NCBI RefSeq assembly: GCF_014268935.2
Contig: NZ_JABWRJ020000001.1
Span: 248,001 to 312,000 of the forward strand
Source: Pseudomonas peradeniyensis
GTDB taxonomy: Bacteria > Pseudomonadota > Gammaproteobacteria > Pseudomonadales > Pseudomonadaceae
Length of the DNA: 64,000 nucleotides
Direction: 5' to 3'
The position numbers were made by a program, and so were the translations under genes. The notes beneath the pieces are model-generated. The model saw only the letters and a list, made by a program, of their open reading frames with translations. It had not been told where the DNA came from and ran no database searches. Shown here in pieces: positions 1-8,395 of the stretch (positions within the stretch are counted from its first letter, which is position 1; every line of letters begins with the position of its first letter).

Positions 1-1
1 C

Positions 2-1102
2 GGCGCCGAGCGCCTGGAGCAGATGCTCTGCGACGAAGGCGCGCTGATCATCAAGTTCTGGTTCCACCTGTCCAAGAAACAGATGAAGGCGCGGCTCAAG
101 GCGCTCAAGGAAGACCCGCTGCACAACTGGCGCATCAGCCCGCTGGACTGGCAGCAGTCGGAAACCTACGACCGCTTCGTGCGCTTCGGCGAGCGGGTGC
201 TGCGCCGCACCAGCCGCGACTACGCGCCCTGGCATGTGATCGAGGGCGTCGACCCGCATTACCGCAGCCTGGCGGTGGGGCGCATCCTGCTGGAGAGCCT
301 GCAGGCGGCCCTGGCCAACAACCCCAAGGGCAAGCATCAGGGCAACGTCGCGCCACTGGGGCGCAGCATCGACCAGAAGAGCCTGCTCGGTGCCCTGGAC
401 ATGACCCTGCGCCTGGACAAGCACGACTACCAGGAACAGCTGGTCACCGAACAGGCGCGCCTGGCCGGCCTGCTGCGCGACAAGCGCATGCGCCGCCACG
501 CCCTGGTGGCGGTGTTCGAAGGCAACGACGCGGCCGGCAAGGGCGGGGCGATCCGCCGCGTGGCGGCGGCGCTGGACCCGCGCCAGTACCGCATCGTGCC
601 GATTGCCGCGCCCACCGAGGAAGAGCGTGCCCAGCCGTACCTGTGGCGGTTCTGGCGCCATATCCCGGCCCGCGGCAAGTTCACCATCTTTGACCGCTCC
701 TGGTATGGCCGGGTGCTGGTGGAGCGGGTCGAGGGCTTCTGCAGCCCGGCGGACTGGATGCGCGCCTACGGCGAGATCAACGACTTCGAGGAGCAACTGA
801 GCAACGCCGGGGTGGTGGTGGTCAAGTTCTGGCTGGCCATCGACCAGCAGACCCAGCTTGAGCGCTTCGAGGAGCGCGAGCAGATCCCGTTCAAGCGCTA
901 CAAGATCACCGAGGAGGACTGGCGCAACCGTGACAAGTGGGACGTCTATTCCGAGGCGGTGGGCGACATGGTCGACCGCACCAGCACCGAGATCGCGCCG
1001 TGGACCCTGGTGGAGGCCAACGACAAGCGCTGGGCGCGGGTAAAGGTGCTGCGCACGATCAACCAGGCGTTGGAGGCAGCGTTCGCCAAGGACAAGAAGT
1101 AA
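2..1102 (+). CDS. pap: Polyphosphate:AMP phosphotransferase (PPK2 family), C-terminal part
   Basis: Transfers phosphate from polyphosphate to AMP, giving ADP. The reading frame is open from the first bases of the window, so the N-terminal part lies outside it. About 366 residues remain: the tail of a first PPK2-like domain (FWFHLSKKQMKARL, then WRISPLDW) and a full second PPK2 domain. The second domain shows a Walker A-like loop (FEGNDAAGKGGAIRR), the DRSWYGRVLVERVEG lid segment and EREQIPFKRYKITEEDW. Two tandem PPK2 domains are typical of the roughly 500-residue Pseudomonas Pap. The product should be cytosolic. A perfect hairpin follows the stop codon. Confidence 0.9.
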   Translation, partial: GAERLEQMLCDEGALIIKFWFHLSKKQMKARLKALKEDPLHNWRISPLDWQQSETYDRFVRFGERVLRRTSRDYAPWHVIEGVDPHYRSLAVGRILLESLQAALANNPKGKHQGNVAPLGRSIDQKSLLGALDMTLRLDKHDYQEQLVTEQARLAGLLRDKRMRRHALVAVFEGNDAAGKGGAIRRVAAALDPRQYRIVPIAAPTEEERAQPYLWRFWRHIPARGKFTIFDRSWYGRVLVERVEGFCSPADWMRAYGEINDFEEQLSNAGVVVVKFWLAIDQQTQLERFEEREQIPFKRYKITEEDWRNRDKWDVYSEAVGDMVDRTSTEIAPWTLVEANDKRWARVKVLRTINQALEAAFAKDKK

Positions 1103-1107
1103 GCGAG

Positions 1108-1140
1108 TTCGTGGGAGCGGCGCACCGCCGCTCCCACGAA
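1108..1140. repeat. Perfect short inverted repeat after pap
   Basis: Two 15-bp arms (TTCGTGGGAGCGGCG and its exact complement) are separated by CAC, beginning six bases after the pap stop codon. The GTGGGAGCGG core matches the inner end of the larger REP elements in this window, so this is probably a minimal REP hairpin. It has no T-run, so a role as an intrinsic terminator is doubtful. Confidence 0.7.
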
Positions 1141-1262
1141 AGCCCGCCCACGCGTTGAGCATGCATCCAGGGAATGACCTGATGAAATCTTTTCCCGCCA
1201 CATCCTCCCCGGCAAGCCTTTAGACTGCACCTTCCCCCACCAAGGCCCGACTCGAGGACACC

Positions 1263-2216
1263 ATGCACATTTCTTCCGGACGCTGGGTCCAGGGCCTTCT
1301 GCTGGCGCTGTTGACCGCGTTGCTCTGGGGCATCCTGCCGATCAAGCTCAAGCAGGTGCTGCAGGTGATGGACCCGGTGACCGTCACCTGGTACCGCCTG
1401 AGCGTGTCCGGCGGCCTGTTGTTCGCCTGGCTGGCGGCCAATCGGCGGCTGCCGTCGTTCAGTCGTCTTGGAATGAAGGGCAAGGGCCTGGTGGCCGTCG
1501 CGGTGGCCGGCCTGGTCGGCAACTATGTGCTGTACCTGGTCGGCCTCAACCTGCTCAGCCCCGGTACCGCGCAGCTGGTGGTGCAACTGGGGCCGGTGCT
1601 GTTGCTGGTGGCCAGTGTGTTCGTGTTCAAGGAACGCTTCAGCCTGGGGCAGGGCCTGGGCCTGCTGGTGCTGCTGGCGGGGTTCGGGCTGTTCTTCAAC
1701 CAGCGCCTGGAAGAGCTGCTCACTTCGCTCGGCACCTACACCACCGGTGTGTTGACCATCATCCTGGCGACCAGCATCTGGGTGTTCTATGCCCTGAGCC
1801 AGAAGCAGCTGCTGACGGTGTGGAACTCGCAGCAGGTGATGATGGTGATCTACCTGTGCTGCGCGCTGCTGCTCACGCCCTGGGTGCATCCGCTGGAGGC
1901 GTTGCAGCTCAGCCCGTTGCAGGGCTGGTTGCTGCTGGCCTGCTGCCTGAACACGCTGGTGGCCTATGGCGCGTTCGCCGAGGCGCTGGCGCATTGGGAG
2001 GCCTCGCGGGTCAGCGCGACCCTGGCGCTGACGCCGCTGGTGACCTTCGTCGCGGTGGCGCTGGCGGCCTGGCTGTGGCCGGATTACGTGCATGCCGAGC
2101 AGATCAATGGCCTGGGCTATGTCGGGGCGGTGACGGTGGTGCTGGGGTCGGCGTTGGTGGCGTTGGGGCCGTCGCTGATCGCTGGGTGGAAGGTACGTCG
2201 GGTGCGGGTTGATTGA
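1263..2216 (+). CDS. EamA/DMT-family inner-membrane transporter
   Basis: A 317-residue, strongly hydrophobic protein with about ten predicted membrane segments in two repeated halves, the size and layout of drug/metabolite transporter (EamA, RhaT/RarD-like) exporters. The first half has an N-terminal LLWGILPIKLK segment and a PGTAQLVVQLGPVLLL segment. The second half repeats the pattern with SATLALTPLVTFVAV. The start is an ATG behind GAGGAC. The substrate cannot be told from sequence; family members export amino acids or metabolites. It converges on fumC, with a REP pair between them. Confidence 0.85.
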   Translation: MHISSGRWVQGLLLALLTALLWGILPIKLKQVLQVMDPVTVTWYRLSVSGGLLFAWLAANRRLPSFSRLGMKGKGLVAVAVAGLVGNYVLYLVGLNLLSPGTAQLVVQLGPVLLLVASVFVFKERFSLGQGLGLLVLLAGFGLFFNQRLEELLTSLGTYTTGVLTIILATSIWVFYALSQKQLLTVWNSQQVMMVIYLCCALLLTPWVHPLEALQLSPLQGWLLLACCLNTLVAYGAFAEALAHWEASRVSATLALTPLVTFVAVALAAWLWPDYVHAEQINGLGYVGAVTVVLGSALVALGPSLIAGWKVRRVRVD

Positions 2217-2221
2217 TAATT

Positions 2222-2292
2222 TCATCGCGGGGCAAGCCCGCTCCCACGCTGCGTTTGGTGGCTGGCGTGGGAGCGGGCTTGCCCCGCGATGA
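2222..2292. repeat. REP inverted pair (family A)
   Basis: The left arm begins TCATCGCGGGGCAAGCCC and continues to GCTCCCACGC; its exact complement forms the right arm, with about 15 bases between. This is the known P. putida-type REP sequence. It lies between the convergent EamA and fumC genes, where such elements can protect or end transcripts. Confidence 0.9.
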
Positions 2293-2302
2293 GGCCACCG
2301 GA

Positions 2303-3697
2303 TCAGCCCTTGCCGCCAGGCGCCAGCATGTTCTCTGGCCTTACCCACTGGTCGAACTGCTCGTTGGTCAGGTACTTCAGCTCCAGCGCCGCTTCGCGCA
2401 GGGTCTTGCCTTCGCTGTAGGCCTTCTTGGCGATTTCCGCCGCCTTGTCGTAGCCAATATGCGGGTTCAGCGCCGTCACCAGCATCAGCCCGCGCTCCAG
2501 GTGCGCGGCCATCTGCCCGGCATCCGGCTCGATGCCGGCCACGCAGTGCTGCTGGAAGTTGCGACAGCCATCGGCCAGCAGCTCGATCGACTGCAGCAGG
2601 TTGTGGATGATCACCGGCTTGAACACGTTCAACTGCAGGTGGCCCTGGCTTGCGGCAAAGCCGATCGCCGCGTCGTTGCCCAGCACCTGGCAGGCCAGCA
2701 TCGACAACGCCTCGCATTGGGTCGGGTTGACCTTGCCAGGCATGATCGAGCTGCCCGGCTCGTTGGCCGGCAGGCGTATCTCGGCAAGCCCCGCGCGCGG
2801 ACCGGAGCCCAGCAGGCGCAGGTCGTTGGCGATCTTCATCAGGGCCACGGCCAGGGTCTTCAGTGCGCCGGCCAGGCTGGTCAGCGGCTCGTGGCCGGCG
2901 AGGGCGGCGAACTTGTTCGGCGCGGTGACGAACGGCAGGCCGGAAAGCGCCGCCAGCTCCGCGGCAATAGCTTCGGCAAAGCCGTGCGGGGCGTTGAGGC
3001 CGGTGCCCACGGCGGTGCCGCCCTGGGCCAGCTCGCAGACCGCCGGCAGCGTCGCGCGGATGGCGCGCTGGGCATAGTCGAGCTGGGCGACGAAGGCCGA
3101 GACCTCCTGGCCGAAGGTGATCGGCGTGGCGTCCATCATGTGCGTGCGCCCGGTCTTGACCAGGTGCGTATGGCGCGCCGACAGCTCGGCCAGCCCCGCC
3201 GACAGCTCGGCGATCGCCGGCAGCAGCTTGTCGTGCACGGCCTGGGCTGCGGCGATGTGCATGGCGGTGGGGAAGCAGTCGTTGGAGCTCTGCGAGCGAT
3301 TGACGTGATCGTTGGGGTGTACCGGCAGCTTGCCACCGCGGCCCTTGCCGGCCAGCTCGTTGGCACGCCCGGCGATCACTTCGTTGACGTTCATGTTGCT
3401 CTGGGTGCCGCTGCCGGTCTGCCACACCACCAGCGGGAACTGGTCGTCGTGGTCGCCGGCAAGCACTTCGTCGGCGGCCTGTTCGATCAGCCGGGCGATG
3501 TCGGCGGGCAGGTCGCCGTTGCGGTCGTTGACCCGGGCAGCGGCTTTCTTGACCAGTGCCAGGGCGTGCAGCACCGCCAGCGGCATGCGCTCCTTGCCAA
3601 TGGCGAAGTTGATCAGCGAACGCTGGGTCTGCGCACCCCAGTAGGCGTCCTCTGGAACTTCGACCGGGCCCAGGCTGTCTGTCTCGATACGGCTCAT
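2303..3697 (-). CDS. fumC: Class II fumarate hydratase
   Basis: Interconverts fumarate and malate in the TCA cycle; class II enzymes are iron-independent cytosolic tetramers. The protein has 464 residues, close to E. coli FumC (467). It carries the superfamily signature [15 protein letters not shown], the [17 protein letters not shown] segment and [14 protein letters not shown] near the N terminus. An upstream in-frame start would add 18 residues, but the chosen ATG has an ideal AAAGGAG seven bases before it and begins [10 protein letters not shown] like its relatives. It diverges from the DUF2059 gene. In Pseudomonas fumC can be oxidative-stress or iron responsive; no operator is evident here. 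Confidence 0.93.
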   Translation of the reverse strand: MSRIETDSLGPVEVPEDAYWGAQTQRSLINFAIGKERMPLAVLHALALVKKAAARVNDRNGDLPADIARLIEQAADEVLAGDHDDQFPLVVWQTGSGTQSNMNVNEVIAGRANELAGKGRGGKLPVHPNDHVNRSQSSNDCFPTAMHIAAAQAVHDKLLPAIAELSAGLAELSARHTHLVKTGRTHMMDATPITFGQEVSAFVAQLDYAQRAIRATLPAVCELAQGGTAVGTGLNAPHGFAEAIAAELAALSGLPFVTAPNKFAALAGHEPLTSLAGALKTLAVALMKIANDLRLLGSGPRAGLAEIRLPANEPGSSIMPGKVNPTQCEALSMLACQVLGNDAAIGFAASQGHLQLNVFKPVIIHNLLQSIELLADGCRNFQQHCVAGIEPDAGQMAAHLERGLMLVTALNPHIGYDKAAEIAKKAYSEGKTLREAALELKYLTNEQFDQWVRPENMLAPGGKG

Positions 3698-3850
3698 GCT
3701 GCGCTCACTCCTTTGTAGTCCGAAATCGCAGTTTAGGCCCTGATTCGACACAGCGGTTCAGTCGCTCGTCGTGCCACTTGAGCACTTCGCCATCACGGCG
3801 CAGAATGCTCTACCCTGAGGTACTCGCCTCCCTTTCTTGAAGGAAATGCA

Positions 3851-4375
3851 ATGACCCGTCTTCGTGTCCTCTGTGCCGCCGTTGCCCTGGCCTGCGCCAG
3901 CGGCCAGGTACTCGCAGCCACCCCAGCCCACAACGCTGCCGCCGAGAAATTCCTGACCCTGGCCAATGCCGACAAGTTGGGCACTCCGGTGTACATGCAG
4001 GTCCAGCAGATGTTCGCCCAGCGTTTCGAACAGACCAAGGCGCCGGCTGCCAAGAAAACCGTGCTCGACAGCTACCAGGCCAAGGCCAACGCTGCCCTGG
4101 ACAACGCCATTGGCTGGAAGAAGCTCAAGCCGAAGATGGTCGACCTGTACACCGCGACCTTCACCGAGGCCGAGCTGAACGACCTGGTCAAGTTCTACGA
4201 GTCGCCGCTGGGCAAGAAAGTCCTGCGCGAGATGCCCAAGGTCACCCAGCAGTCGGCCCAGCTGACCCAGCAGAGCCTGGAGCCGGCGGTACCGGTGGTC
4301 AACAAGCTGCTCGACGACATGACCAAGGAACTCGACCCGAGCGCCGGCAAGGCAGCCGCTCCGGCGAAGAAGTGA
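3851..4375 (+). CDS. DUF2059 domain-containing exported protein
   Basis: A 174-residue protein with a clear signal peptide (basic start, hydrophobic core to about residue 22, cleavage near VLAATP). The mature part is helical and lysine-rich, with the DUF2059 pattern: a long helix, then LYTATFTEAELNDLVKFYES followed by PLGKKVLREMP. The tail is Ala/Lys-rich. It is probably periplasmic. The family has no established function. The start ATG follows GAAGGAAATGCA. The bolA gene begins ten bases after its stop, suggesting co-transcription. Confidence 0.85.
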   Translation: MTRLRVLCAAVALACASGQVLAATPAHNAAAEKFLTLANADKLGTPVYMQVQQMFAQRFEQTKAPAAKKTVLDSYQAKANAALDNAIGWKKLKPKMVDLYTATFTEAELNDLVKFYESPLGKKVLREMPKVTQQSAQLTQQSLEPAVPVVNKLLDDMTKELDPSAGKAAAPAKK

Positions 4376-4385
4376 GCCTGACGCG

Positions 4386-4685
4386 ATGAACATGCAGCAA
4401 CGCATCGAACAGCAGCTGGCGCCGCTGGGCACCGACCACCTCGAAGTGCACAACGAAAGCCACATGCACAGCCGTGGCCAGGAAACGCACTACAAGGCGG
4501 TGCTGGTCAGCGAGCAGTTCGCCGGGCTGAACAGCGTCAAGCGCCACCAGAAGGTCTACGCCACCATGGGTGAGCTGATGGGCGAGATCCACGCCCTGGC
4601 GATCCACACCTACACGCCCGAGGAATGGGCGGCGGTCGGCGTGGCGCCGGCCTCGCCGGTGTGCGCCGGCGGCGGCAAGCACTGA
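4386..4685 (+). CDS. bolA: BolA family protein
   Basis: A 99-residue BolA-fold protein. It shows the family core: HNESHMHSRGQETHYKAVLV, the FAGLNSVKRHQKVYATM helix and the HALAIHTYTPEEW ending. BolA proteins bind monothiol glutaredoxins and [2Fe-2S] clusters and have been linked to morphology and stress responses. A short His/Gly tail follows the domain. It is probably co-transcribed with the preceding DUF2059 gene. Confidence 0.88.
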   Translation: MNMQQRIEQQLAPLGTDHLEVHNESHMHSRGQETHYKAVLVSEQFAGLNSVKRHQKVYATMGELMGEIHALAIHTYTPEEWAAVGVAPASPVCAGGGKH

Positions 4686-4733
4686 ATCCTTTCCGGGATT
4701 CTGGTAGACTGCACGCCTCACAGACATCCTGTC

Positions 4734-4812
4734 GACGCCATCGCGGGGCAAGCCCGCTCCCACGCCAGCCACTGAGCGCAGCGTGGGAGCGGGCTTGCCC
4801 CGCGATGGCGTC
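4734..4812. repeat. REP inverted pair (family A)
   Basis: Arms begin with GACGCCATCGCGGGGCAAGC and end with its exact complement, GCTTGCCCCGCGATGGCGTC; the two 32-bp arms flank about 15 bases. It lies between bolA and trhO. The outer bases GACGCCA also pair, so the stem is longer than in the other copies. Confidence 0.9.
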
Positions 4813-4877
4813 GCCATGATTGCATTTGTCATTCCGGTCCGCCCCTTACGAGGGTGACCACCTGGAGATTCAACGCA

Positions 4878-5810
4878 ATGACCCAACCGATCGTCGTGGC
4901 GGCGCTGTACAAGTTCGTCACCCTGGAAGACTACGTCGAACTGCGCGAGCCGCTGCTCAAGGTCATGGCCGACAACGGCGTCAAAGGCACCCTGCTGCTG
5001 GCCAACGAAGGCATCAACGGCACCGTCTCGGCCACCCGTGAAGGCATCGACGCGCTGCTGGCCTGGCTGCGCAGCGACCCACGCCTGGTGGATGTCGACC
5101 ATAAAGAATCGTACTGCGACGAGCAGCCGTTCTACCGCACCAAGGTCAAGCTCAAGAAAGAGATCGTCACCCTTGGCGTGCCGGGCGTTGACCCGAACAA
5201 GGCGGTCGGCACCTACGTCGATCCGAAAGACTGGAACGCGCTGATCAGCGACCCGGAAGTGCTGCTGATCGACACCCGCAACGACTACGAAGTGGCCATC
5301 GGCACCTTCAAGGGCGCCATCGACCCGAAGACCGAGACCTTCCGCGAGTTCCCCGACTACATCAAGGCCAACTTCGACCCGAGCAAGCACAAGAAGGTCG
5401 CCATGTTCTGCACCGGTGGCATCCGCTGCGAGAAGGCCTCCAGCTACATGCTCGGTGAGGGCTTCGAAGCCGTCTATCATCTTAAGGGCGGCATCCTGAA
5501 ATACTTCGAGGAAGTAGCCCAGGAAGAAAGCCTCTGGGACGGCGACTGCTTCGTCTTCGACAACCGGGTCACCGTGCGTCACGACCTGACCGAGGGCGAG
5601 TACGACCAGTGCCACGCCTGCCGCCACCCGATCGACGTGAAGGACCGGGAGTCGGAGCACTATTCGCCAGGCGTGAGCTGCCCGCATTGCTGGGACAGCC
5701 TGAGCGAGAAGACCCGGCGCAGCGCCATCGACCGCCAGAAGCAGATCGAACTGGCCAAGGCGCGCAACCAGCCACACCCGATCGGCTACAACTACAAAGC
5801 CGAGGCTTGA
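4878..5810 (+). CDS. trhO: tRNA uridine(34) hydroxylase, rhodanese-domain (UPF0176)
   Basis: Family members hydroxylate uridine 34 of certain tRNAs, an early step of 5-(carboxy)methoxyuridine synthesis. The 310-residue protein has an N-terminal ferredoxin-like domain (to about residue 95), a central rhodanese domain with the active loop [11 protein letters not shown] (Cys178, second Cys at 184), and a C-terminal metal-type motif CHACRHP...CPHC. An in-frame start eight codons upstream lacks conservation; the chosen [13 protein letters not shown] start follows GGAG. The next gene begins four bases after the stop. Confidence 0.92.
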   Translation: MTQPIVVAALYKFVTLEDYVELREPLLKVMADNGVKGTLLLANEGINGTVSATREGIDALLAWLRSDPRLVDVDHKESYCDEQPFYRTKVKLKKEIVTLGVPGVDPNKAVGTYVDPKDWNALISDPEVLLIDTRNDYEVAIGTFKGAIDPKTETFREFPDYIKANFDPSKHKKVAMFCTGGIRCEKASSYMLGEGFEAVYHLKGGILKYFEEVAQEESLWDGDCFVFDNRVTVRHDLTEGEYDQCHACRHPIDVKDRESEHYSPGVSCPHCWDSLSEKTRRSAIDRQKQIELAKARNQPHPIGYNYKAEA

Positions 5811-5813
5811 TGC

Positions 5814-6446
5814 ATGTCCGCACGCCTGCTCTATGTGATGGACCCGATGTGTTCCTGGTGCTGGGGTTTCGCCCCGGTGGCCGAGGCGCTGATCGCCCAG
5901 GCCCGCGAGGCGGGTGTCGTCACCCGCCTGGTGCCCGGCGGCCTGCGCAGCGGCGGCAGCGCCCTGGATGCCTCGACCCGCAAGTACATCCTCGAGCACT
6001 GGCAGGCGGTGCATGACGCCACCGGGCAGCCGTTCCTTTTCGACGGCGCGATGCCCGACGGCTTCGTTTACGACACCGAGCCTGCGTGCCGCGCGCTGGT
6101 CGCGGCGCGTGAGCTGGACGATGAACGGGCCTGGACGCTGCTCAAGCTGATCCAGCGCTCGTTCTACGAGCAGGGGCTGGATGTCACCCGCGCCCCGCAG
6201 CTGGTGGAGCTGGCCGAACAGGCCGGTTTCGACCGCGAGCAGTTCTCGCAGCGCTTCACCAGCGCCGATACCCGCGCCGCCACCAGCGCCGACTTCGGCT
6301 GGGTACAGGACCTGGGCATTGCCGGTTTTCCCACGCTGCTGGCCGAGCGCAATGGCCAGCTGGCGTTGCTGACCAACGGCTACCAGTCGCTGGACAGCCT
6401 GCAGCCGCTGCTCGGCCGTTGGCTGCAGCAGGCCGCCTGTGCTTGA
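5814..6446 (+). CDS. DsbA-family (FrnE-like) thioredoxin-fold protein
   Basis: A 210-residue protein with a thioredoxin-fold CXXC motif at the very start (CSWC, residues 13-16), a helical insertion and a cis-proline loop (GIAGFPTLLAE). There is no signal peptide, so it probably acts in the cytosol, unlike classical DsbA. Related FrnE-type proteins are oxidoreductases or isomerases. It starts four bases after trhO and overlaps the following ABC transporter gene, so the three genes are probably one transcript. Confidence 0.85.
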   Translation: MSARLLYVMDPMCSWCWGFAPVAEALIAQAREAGVVTRLVPGGLRSGGSALDASTRKYILEHWQAVHDATGQPFLFDGAMPDGFVYDTEPACRALVAARELDDERAWTLLKLIQRSFYEQGLDVTRAPQLVELAEQAGFDREQFSQRFTSADTRAATSADFGWVQDLGIAGFPTLLAERNGQLALLTNGYQSLDSLQPLLGRWLQQAACA

Positions 6447-8271
6447 CCTGCCAGGGTCGCCAGACCCTGTGCCAGGGAAGTCCCCCGCTGTGCCCGATCG
6501 CCTGAGCTGGGCGGAAATCCGCCGTCTGGCCCTGCACCACAAGAAGGCTTTGTGGACCGCCAACCTGGTGGCCGTGCTCGCCGCCCTGTGCAGTGTGCCC
6601 ATCCCCTTGCTGCTGCCGCTGCTGGTGGACGAAGTGCTGCTGGGCCATGGCGATGCTGCGCTGAAGTGGATGAACAACTTCCTGCCCTCGGGCTGGCAGG
6701 TGGCCGCGGGCTATATCGGCCTGATGCTCTGCGCGACCCTGGGCCTGCGCCTGGCGGCGCTGGCGTTCAACGTGGTCCAGGCCAAGCTGTTCGCCGGTCT
6801 GGCCAAGGACATCGTCTACCGTCTGCGCATCCGCCTGATCGAGCGGCTCAAGCGTATTTCGCTCAAGGAATACGAAAGCCTGGGCAGCGGTACGGTGACC
6901 ACCCACCTGGTCACCGACCTGGACACCCTCGACAAGTTCGTCGGCGAAACCCTGAGCCGTTTCCTGGTGGCGGTGCTGACGTTGACCGGCACCGCCGCCA
7001 TCCTGATCTGGATGCACTGGCAGCTGGCGCTGTTGATCCTGCTATTCAACCCGCTGGTGATCTTCTTTACCGTGCAGCTGGGCAAGCGCGTCAAGCACCT
7101 GAAGAAACTCGAGAACGACAGCACCGCGCGTTTCACCCAGGCGCTGACCGAGACCCTCGACGCGATCCAGGAGATCCGTGCCGGCAACCGCCAGGGCTAC
7201 TTCCTCGGCCGTCTGGGCCTGCGTGCCCGCGAGGTGCGCGACTACGCGGTGGCCTCGCAGTGGAAGAGCGACGCCAGTGGCCGGGCCAGTGGCCTGTTGT
7301 TCCAGTTCGGCATCGACATCTTTCGTGCCGCGGCGATGCTCACCGTGCTGTTCTCCGACCTGTCGATCGGCCAGATGCTGGCGGTGTTCAGCTACCTGTG
7401 GTTCATGATCGGCCCGGTGGAGCAGTTGCTGAACTTGCAATACGCCTACTACGCCGCAGGCGGCGCGTTGAGCCGCTTGAACGAGTTGCTGGCACGGGCC
7501 GACGAGCCGCAGTACCCGGCGGCCAGTGATCCGTTCGCCGGGCGTGACACGGTCGGCATCGAGGTGCGCGACCTGCGCTTCGCCTATGCCGACGAGCCGG
7601 TGCTCGACCAGCTGAACCTGGCCATCGCCCCGGGCGAGAAGGTGGCCATCGTCGGCGCCAGCGGCGGTGGCAAGAGTACCCTGGTGCAGTTGCTGTTGGG
7701 GTTGTACAGCGCCCAGGCCGGGACCATCCGCTTCGGCGGCGCCAGCCTGCAGGAGATCGGCCTGGAGACCCTGCGCGAAAACGTCGCGGTGGTACTGCAG
7801 CACCCGTCGCTGTTCAACGACAGCGTGCGCGCCAACCTGACCATGGGCCGCGATTGCAGCGACGATGCCTGCTGGCAGGCGCTGCGTATCGCCCAGCTGG
7901 ATGCCACCATCGCCGCGCTGCCCCAGGGCCTGGACAGCATCGTCGGGCGCTCCGGCGTGCGCCTGTCCGGCGGCCAGCGCCAGCGCCTGGCGATCGCCCG
8001 CATGGTGCTGGCCGAGCCTAAGGTGGTCATCCTCGACGAGGCCACCTCGGCGCTGGACGCCGCCACCGAGTACAACCTGCACCAGGCCCTGGCGCGGTTC
8101 CTCAGTGGCCGCACCACGCTGATCATCGCCCACCGCCTGTCGGCGGTGAAGCAGGCCGACCGCGTGCTGGTGTTCGACGGCGGCCATGTGGCCGAGGACG
8201 GCGGCCACCAGCAACTGATCGCCGAGGGCGGTCTGTACGCTAAACTCTACGGTCACCTGCAGCAGACCTGA
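6439..8271 (+). CDS. ABC exporter, fused permease and ATPase
   Basis: A 610-residue half-transporter that should dimerise in the inner membrane. Six membrane segments lie in the first ~340 residues (type I exporter fold). The nucleotide-binding domain follows, with Walker A GASGGGKST, signature LSGGQRQRLAIARM, Walker B VVILDEATSALD and the switch histidine in IIAHRLSAVKQADR. The substrate is unknown; lipids, peptides or drugs are typical. The GTG start overlaps the previous gene by eight bases. A second GTG at 6490, behind AGGGAAG, is a credible alternative start. Confidence 0.88.
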   Translation: MLDLPGSPDPVPGKSPAVPDRLSWAEIRRLALHHKKALWTANLVAVLAALCSVPIPLLLPLLVDEVLLGHGDAALKWMNNFLPSGWQVAAGYIGLMLCATLGLRLAALAFNVVQAKLFAGLAKDIVYRLRIRLIERLKRISLKEYESLGSGTVTTHLVTDLDTLDKFVGETLSRFLVAVLTLTGTAAILIWMHWQLALLILLFNPLVIFFTVQLGKRVKHLKKLENDSTARFTQALTETLDAIQEIRAGNRQGYFLGRLGLRAREVRDYAVASQWKSDASGRASGLLFQFGIDIFRAAAMLTVLFSDLSIGQMLAVFSYLWFMIGPVEQLLNLQYAYYAAGGALSRLNELLARADEPQYPAASDPFAGRDTVGIEVRDLRFAYADEPVLDQLNLAIAPGEKVAIVGASGGGKSTLVQLLLGLYSAQAGTIRFGGASLQEIGLETLRENVAVVLQHPSLFNDSVRANLTMGRDCSDDACWQALRIAQLDATIAALPQGLDSIVGRSGVRLSGGQRQRLAIARMVLAEPKVVILDEATSALDAATEYNLHQALARFLSGRTTLIIAHRLSAVKQADRVLVFDGGHVAEDGGHQQLIAEGGLYAKLYGHLQQT

Positions 8272-8395
8272 CTCACCTACAGGCGCTGCGCCCCTTTCCC
8301 CGTCATCAAAAACCACGCCACAGGCATGGCAAATGGCCTACGCTGTGCTTGTCTAGGTCGATTCGTGCCTTATCTGCCGCCATGACAGGGATTAC

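Noticed and set aside
1059..3425. 788-codon open frame on the minus strand across EamA and fumC
   Set aside because: Low-complexity Arg/Gln/Ala-rich translation with no domain; it is the out-of-frame shadow of GC-rich genes.
4299..6677. 792-codon minus-strand open frame opposite bolA, trhO and the DsbA-like gene
   Set aside because: The plus-strand genes have clear family motifs; the minus-strand translation has none.
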